A stretch of 64,000 nt of DNA from Hordeum vulgare subsp. vulgare (Eukaryota > Streptophyta > Magnoliopsida > Poales > Poaceae), in the NCBI RefSeq assembly GCF_904849725.1, contig NC_058524.1:26257001-26321000 (forward strand), read 5' to 3'. Position 1 is the stretch's first letter. Every line of letters starts with the position of its first letter. Made by a program: the position numbers and the translations under genes. Below the pieces are notes generated by a model. That model did not search any database. It saw nothing but the letters and a program-made list of their open reading frames with translations, and was not told the origin of the DNA. Positions 58,401 to 64,000 of this stretch are shown here, piece by piece.

Positions 58401-60873
58401 GAGTTCAATGGACCCACTATCAATGACAAAATACAACGTATCAATGCGATTTGTTCTTGTAGTGAAATGATATTCAAGACACATCATGTCAATGATGTTG
58501 CTATATTAATTGATGTGCAACTCCCAAGAGATTGGTGTTGATTGCATTGACATGCAACACTGATTTGATTTTCTTGAATCAACCATGCATGGTGGATGCA
58601 AGAATTCCCAATAGACACATGGTCATTGTTTAATTCAATCTCAAATGTGCGACAAGAACCAAGCCCCCTCCCCCTCCCCAACGCCACAATTCGATGTCCA
58701 TCGGTCTTTTTTCAGACATGAAAAATGATATTTAAGAAAAAGTACAAAATTGCATGAGATATTTTAGAGAGGAGAGAAGAGATCAACCACGTGATCTCTA
58801 CCCATATTCCCATACCAGAACAAGGGAATCATAAGATATTTCTTGCTATCTGAGCAACAACATGCATCTGCATTTATTTTGTGAAGTATTATATACCCGT
58901 TTTCTACATAGCCTTATTACAAAAGGCGACTTAGCGCCAAAGTTGAGGAGGCTGAATGTGAGAAAGGAAGCAGAGAAGCAAGAGAAATACAAGTTCACCA
59001 TGATGTTCTTAACATTGATTATAACTGAAACTAAAATTATTTCCGGAATCGTGTGTTTGAGAGGTATCAGGAACATGGTAGCCACTTGCTGGCTTCATTG
59101 GACATGCACCACTAGTATTTTAGTAGTGCAATGATGTAAAATAAGTTCCACGACATACATTTGAGTACAAGTGTTGTCCTTCCCAAGAATGGCGACTTGA
59201 AGACGACAAGGGATTCCTTTCTCCCGTCGGCGTCAAAATCGGTCGGCTTCAACGGAGGCGTGCTAAACTTTGACCCTTGCAGCTCGTAAGGGTCCTGATC
59301 CCTTTTTTTGGTGTCCTTTAGGTCAATTAAGGTTTGTGTCATGTTCAGAAAGGCTAGGCGACAGTGGCTTTCTAAAGATGGAATAAAGTCCTCTCCATCT
59401 AGGCCTTGTCCCGGCCGCAGATCCAGCATCATCGGACGGTGTGTCGATATGTGTCCCCGACGGATCTTGTGGGATTTGGTTAGTTTTGGCTTTCGATTGA
59501 TATCCATCGATCCAATCTCCATTCATCTGTGTTCGTGTGTCTATAGATTGAATCCTTTTAATTGATACTTCTCTTCATTGGCAAGGGCCGTTGTTCTGAT
59601 GTGCTAGTTCAGTGGGGCCTTAGCATGCCGACTTCCTGACTATCTGCTATAATAAAAAAAATGTCCGGCTTAGGTGAGGGAGGGACGAAAACGGTGGCCC
59701 ACATTCGGCTTGCATCAGTGATTGTAGTCGTCGCTTTGTTGTCTAAGAACATGAACGCTATTTCTGCTACTTCTGATCTTCTTTATACCCTCATGACAAT
59801 TGATAAAAATAGATCGTAAGTTCTTTTGTCGAAGATAAATTTAGATCAATGATAGTCTTAGGCTATCTTCTTTATACACGTCTTGAAAGATGCATTCGCG
59901 AGCATGTTTCAGATGCTCTGAAGCAACTCATCAAGCCGACGAGCAAAAAATAATTCTTCTAAAAGAAAGCCATTATATTTTTACGGGGCACGCAGACATG
60001 ATAACGCTTTCGCTTTCCCATTGCTTCCACATCTTAGAAAAGGACGATGCCGACCACCAGGGCTGTTTGATCTGGTAGTAGCTGCGCAAGCCTTGATTTG
60101 TTCGTGTAGTATCAGTGAGCCTATGGGCTGTTTGATCTGCTAGTATCAGTGACAAACACCAGCTATGTATGGCGATTTGTTCGTGTAGAAAAATAATATT
60201 CAAGGCACATCATGACAATTGGTACCCTATTATGCTATTCCCCAGAGATTGTGTTGACTGCATTGACATGTGGCACTGATTTGCTTCTTATTCTCGACAA
60301 TTAGTAGTCGACATGTTTTAGATGCCCATTTTCTTGAATCAAAAGTTCATCAACCATGGTGGATGCACGAATTCTCAATTGACAAATGATCACTGTTTAA
60401 TTCAACCTCAAACATGTGATAAGAACCTAGCCCCCTCGCAACCCCACAATCCAAAGCCCACCGGTTGCTTACATATGTGTTGGGAATCGCTTCGAGTAAA
60501 CTTCTCAGACATGCAAAATGATCTTTAAGAAAACAATATATACAAAATTACATGGAAACTTTTAGAGACAAGAGACACGATAACCCACGTGATCTCTACC
60601 CATGTGTCAATACCCGAACAAGAGGATCAAAAATCATTATTTTCAATCTGAGCTACAACATGCATTTGCATTTATTTTGTGAAATATTGTATGCTCGTGC
60701 TCAACTAAACCCTGTTATAGAAGGTGACAGCGCCAAAACTTAAGATGCTAAATGTGAGATAGGAAACACAGAAGTAAGAGAAACGGAAGTTCATCTCCAT
60801 GTTCTGAACATTGATTATGATTGAAACTAATTAAAACTGTTTTCCAAATCATGAGTTTGAGAGGTATCAGGAA

Positions 60874-61012
60874 CAATGGCGGAGCTACGTAGGGGAAAAA
60901 GCGTGCTATGGCCCGCCCTATCCGGACGAAACACAGTGTAATGTGAGGGCAAACTTTCTTCTGTCCAAAACGCATTGGCCCGCCCAACTGTTCCTAGCTA
61001 GCTCCGCCGCTG
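60874..61012. mobile_element. 139-bp hAT-type MITE
   Basis: Ends CAATGGCGGAGCTA and TAGCTCCGCCGCTG form terminal inverted repeats of about 14 bp with one to two mismatches. The flanks ATCAGGAA (60866-60873) and ATCAAGAA (61013-61020) are an 8-bp target duplication with one change. The homologous unit at 59065-59080 lacks the element (TATCAGGAACATGG), showing the empty site. CA..G termini and an 8-bp duplication point to the hAT superfamily. Confidence 0.85.
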
Positions 61013-62384
61013 ATCAAGAACATAGAGAACACTTGTTGACATTCTTCGGCATGCGCTCCTAGTATTTCAGTAGTGCAATGATGTAAAATAAATTACACCA
61101 ATGTCAGTTTGGTGCAATTGAGTGCAAGTTTCCTCCTATCCATGAAAGACAACTCTCAGACGACAAGAGATTCCTGCGGCCAATTGACGCCATAGCTGAG
61201 TTGGTTCATCCCATAAGGCCTTAGGACCACTGAGGCAGATCCTGCTTTATTTCTAGGTGTTTTTTTAGATTGATTAGGATTTGTGTCTTGCTTAAGAAGG
61301 TGAGGCAGGGGCGACTACCTGAAGAAGGAGTAAGGTGCTCCCTGTCAAACCCCTATTTCAACGGTGTCTCTAGCATCATCGTAAGGCGCCTGTTGGCGCA
61401 GGTCCCGATCTTGACACGGCGATCCCTTGAGTACGCACACAGGTTAATTGATTTCCACGTACACTACCGCATGCACGTATGTGGCCCACCGGCGTATTGC
61501 TCGAACGATGGCGCAACTCGCCGAGACACATGCACGCAAGAACACGAGATTGATGTCTAATAGGACCGTGTCAGTACAGGAGTATACGGATGTATATATA
61601 GCAGTAGCTAGGACCGATTCTATCTAGTCAAACTCGGCTAGAAATTCTAATCCTACTACAACTACACCTAGGTGATTGAGCGTGTACAAACTGGACATGA
61701 ACCACGTCGTGGTTATTTCCAGCAACGCCTGTATATAGGTTGGTCTTCGATGCATTTTCGATGGTCCAATCTTCGTTCATCTGCATTCTTATACATATAG
61801 GTTAAATCTTTTTGATCTATACTTCTTTTCATGAATGAGAGTTGTTGTTTTGATGTGTTGGTCCAGTGAGACTTTAGCAAGACGTCTTGCTGACCGTCTA
61901 CTATGATAAGGTTTTGCCCGGCTCCGGTCAGGCAGGCGCAATGATGACAACACGCCTTCGGCTCATTTTTAGTGATTTTAGTCGTTGTTACGTAGTATTA
62001 GAACCTTGATGTAACTTCTGTTACTTCTGGTCTTCTTTATACTATCATCACAATTGATAAATATAGAGTACTAGACAATAAATTTTTCTGTAAATAAAAT
62101 AGCAGTGCAATGACGTAGTGTTAGGATATCGTCTTTATACATGACTTGAAAGACGCCTCGATAATATTTTGAATGCTTTGAAGCAAGTCATCATGTCGAA
62201 GATTAATTTTCATAAAAGTGAGCCTTTATATTTTTCATGAGGCATGCAGACATGATAAAGCTTCTGTTTTCCCATTGCTTCCGATGTTTGATCTGGTAGC
62301 AGCTGCGCAAGCCTGGTTCGGTATGGTACCTCAAATTAATCACTCAATAAGGCAATTTGGCAGCTCCACATACACGAAGGTGGT

Positions 62385-62640
62385 TTTGAGTGCTTCCAAG
62401 CAACACATGGGCCTTCAGATTTCCTTTCATAAAAGTGAGCTGTTCCACTTTGGTGAGGGCGCAATAGATGACTATCTAGACATGCATGCATAAATTTTTG
62501 TACTCCTGTGTTACCTAAGTACTGTATTATGATATCAGACCATAACCCTGTGTTACCTAAGTACTGTATTATGGTATGTCGTATGGTATCAGACCATACC
62601 CCTGTGTTACCTAAGTACTGTATTATGATGCCTTACATAG
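62385..62640 (+). pseudogene. Second RT fragment, interrupted
   Basis: 62385-62493 reads VLSASKQHMGLQISFHKSEL then FHFGEGAIDDYLDMHA, closely matching 57840-57930. The following 'PLCYL' segment is triplicated (62505-62630). The RT sequence resumes after the insertion at 63929 (LKRVEER-like region), matching 58018-58080. Confidence 0.65.
62505..62630 (+). repeat. Short tandem triplication inside RT fragment
   Basis: CCTGTGTTACCTAAGTACTG followed by TATTATG occurs at 62505, 62547 and 62601, with spacers of 42 and 54 bases ending CAGACCATA. The repeated core corresponds to the single 'CCTATGTTACCTAGGTATTA' at 57976. Confidence 0.9.
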
Positions 62641-62658
62641 TCTATGAAATGCTGATTG

Positions 62659-63928
62659 TTTTTTTATTTAAAAAAAAGGAGGTTCAACCCCCGGCCTTTG
62701 CATCAATCGATGCATACAACTATTTTTATTAATTATTTCATAAAAGTTTCACAAGATCATACATCAAGCCACCCGAAGCCACCACTCACACCTACAAACA
62801 TGATAATGTTGAGTGCTCTCACTCTCCTTATCAAAAATCGTTGTCATCACCGATCCATCCCTATAACGTACCGGAACAACAAACGGTGCAGCAAACCTAA
62901 ATCGTATACCACTTGCACACGTTTTAGAAGCCGCCATCATCATCGAACCACTGCCCCATCTTCAGGAGAGAGATCCGTATCATCCTTGTCAGTCCGTCCA
63001 TTCGTCGACGTCACCACGGCGCCCAACGGCGCCACCGTCCTGCCCTCATCCATCCTGACATGAAGGCTCCGAAAGATCTGTCATTCGTAGCACCTGCCGA
63101 GCATGCATGACACAGCGTAACACCTATCGGCCAGGCATGACTTGACATCTCCACTGAAGCTCCGATCAAGATGAAGCCGCTCAATCGCCTTCCTCTGTCA
63201 TCCAACGCTGCTCCAGAAATGATGCTCCCAAAAGAGGCACACCACCGTAGTGCCGCCATCTTCCGATCTAGCGATCAGATCTTAGGCTTTCCTCCTGAGC
63301 ATCACGAGCGGGTCAACAGTAGTTACACGACGATGCCTTCATCAACGTAACGACGCAGAACACCGCCATCGTCTGCCATCGGCTCGGTTTTCACCGGCAA
63401 CTATGTCTTCCCGACTCACAGCCAGGACTGGATGACGGATCGTGAGATCCAACCACCCAGCCTAAGGCCGACCACCTCCGACGGAGGAGATGAGCGCCAC
63501 TGCCGGCTGCACCGGCCATAATAGATCTGATAGGAGGCCGCCAAGCAATCCACCAGGCCCTCGGCGCCGCCGCTAATCTGAAGCCGGATGACGCGCCGCC
63601 GCAGCATAGCCCGTCGCTGCCACCCGAACCAGGTCAGCCGCCGCATGTCGCTGTCCATGACCGACCAGCCGACGTGCCTGCAGCCACCTTTGCTCGAGGC
63701 AGGGACGAACACCGCCGCCGTCGATGCAGCCATCGCCGTCGCTCCGCAGATCGGCCATGCCTCCGCGCGTATAGGGCCCCGCACCACCCCTGAAGACGTG
63801 GTAGAGAGGGATGCCTCCGCCACCGCCGTCGGCCCCCGAGCGTTTCCCGGCGGCATCCCCAGACGGCGATGGAGGGAGTGGAGGAGGGAGCGCGCGCCCC
63901 GACGGCTAGGGTTTAGGCGCCGCCCGTC
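62659..63928 (-). mobile_element. Non-autonomous non-LTR retroelement (LINE-derived), 1.27 kb
   Basis: Minus strand: a GC-rich 5' part beginning CGGGCGGCGCCTAAACCC and ending in AACCTCCTTTTTTTTAAATA then an A-tail (T7 at 62659-62665 on plus). The target duplication is ATGAAATGCTGATTG (62644-62658) and ATGAAATGCCAATTG (63929-63943), 13 of 15 identical. The empty site is visible at 58017-58031. The 3' end with 'GGCCGGGGGTT.AACCTCC' resembles Triticeae LINE tails. Frames in it (up to 174 codons, minus) lack RT motifs. It must use a LINE's machinery in trans. Confidence 0.75.
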
Positions 63929-64000
63929 ATGAAATGCCAATTGTAAAAGAGTTGAAGAAAGACCGGAAACGGTGTCATGTAGTGAAAGAAATGCAATTGT

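Larger units (their letters stand above)
57830..64000 (+). repeat. Decayed tandem array of ~2.1-2.2 kb units with RT fragments
   Basis: The same start, a variant of 'GCTTCCAAGCAACACAT...CATAAAAGTGAGC', recurs at about 57830, 59920, 62165 and 62390. Between the first two pairs the intervening sequence aligns in order: 58440-58700 with 60180-60430, 58860-59140 with 60650-61085, 59160-59420 with 61150-61345, 59780-59990 with 62100-62260. Identity looks like 75-85%. The 62165-62389 unit is truncated. The last unit holds a 1.27-kb insertion and runs off the window. Differences from unit 1 to 2 include the 139-bp MITE and an extra ~290 bp at about 61440-61735. Confidence 0.75.

Noticed and set aside
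63416..63940. 174-codon minus frame in the non-LTR insertion
   Set aside because: No RT or RNA-binding motif; extends through the target duplication; GC-driven open frame.

Overview
This is nuclear DNA from a grass, almost certainly a Triticeae species (wheat, Aegilops or barley group). The evidence is the repeat content: BARE/WIS/Angela-type Copia LTRs, a Sukkula/Erika-like LARD, CACTA subterminal 'AGTCCCGGTT' arrays, Stowaway-type termini and a plant L1-type LINE. Over 80% of the window is transposon or transposon-derived. I support one tRNA gene, one plausible small protein gene and one probable captured gene fragment; almost every other open frame lies inside a mobile element.

Layout, left to right. 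(1) 1-11354: large non-autonomous LTR retrotransposon (LARD type), + strand, with its 5' LTR cut by the window edge; the 3' LTR has lost about 1.75 kb, including the TATA region. (2) 11355-13185: low-copy sequence with exons resembling FLX-like coiled-coil proteins, ending in a Helitron-type 3' hairpin and CTAG. (3) 13186-15704: part of a CACTA transposon, holding a 1.83-kb solo Angela-type LTR with a CTGGG target duplication. (4) 15994-30461: a full-length LINE on the minus strand (5' UTR, ORF1, ORF2, A-tail, 11-bp target duplication), split by (5) 16935-25547, an 8.6-kb Angela-type Copia element with LTRs about 0.6% diverged but an unreadable gag-pol.

(6) 30129-39512: four head-to-tail, nearly identical 2346-bp units. 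Each carries the first ~330 bp of the LINE plus ~2 kb of A/T-rich flank, so the amplification is younger than the LINE. (7) 39513-45180: A/T-rich DNA with degenerate repeats and palindromes, no convincing gene. (8) 45180-47700: a gene-like island with a 64-codon membrane-protein ORF (minus) and a complete tRNA-Asp(GTC) gene with a Pol III terminator. (9) 47725-56661: a second Copia element, minus strand, with almost intact gag-protease and integrase-RT-RNase H frames, inserted in a Stowaway-like sequence (target duplication AGTCA). (10) 57830-64000: a decayed tandem array of ~2.1-2.2 kb units containing reverse-transcriptase scraps, itself hit by a 139-bp hAT-type MITE and a 1.27-kb non-LTR element.

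The strongest points for a second look are the 4 x 2346-bp array seeded from a LINE promoter end, the young but coding-dead Copia element beside an older coding-competent relative, the LARD whose LTRs differ in size and unevenly in sequence, and the FLX-like exons next to a Helitron terminus. I saw no CRISPR array and no microbial-type system. All identities come from reading the sequence and knowledge of the families; no search was run. Divergence figures are by-eye counts.
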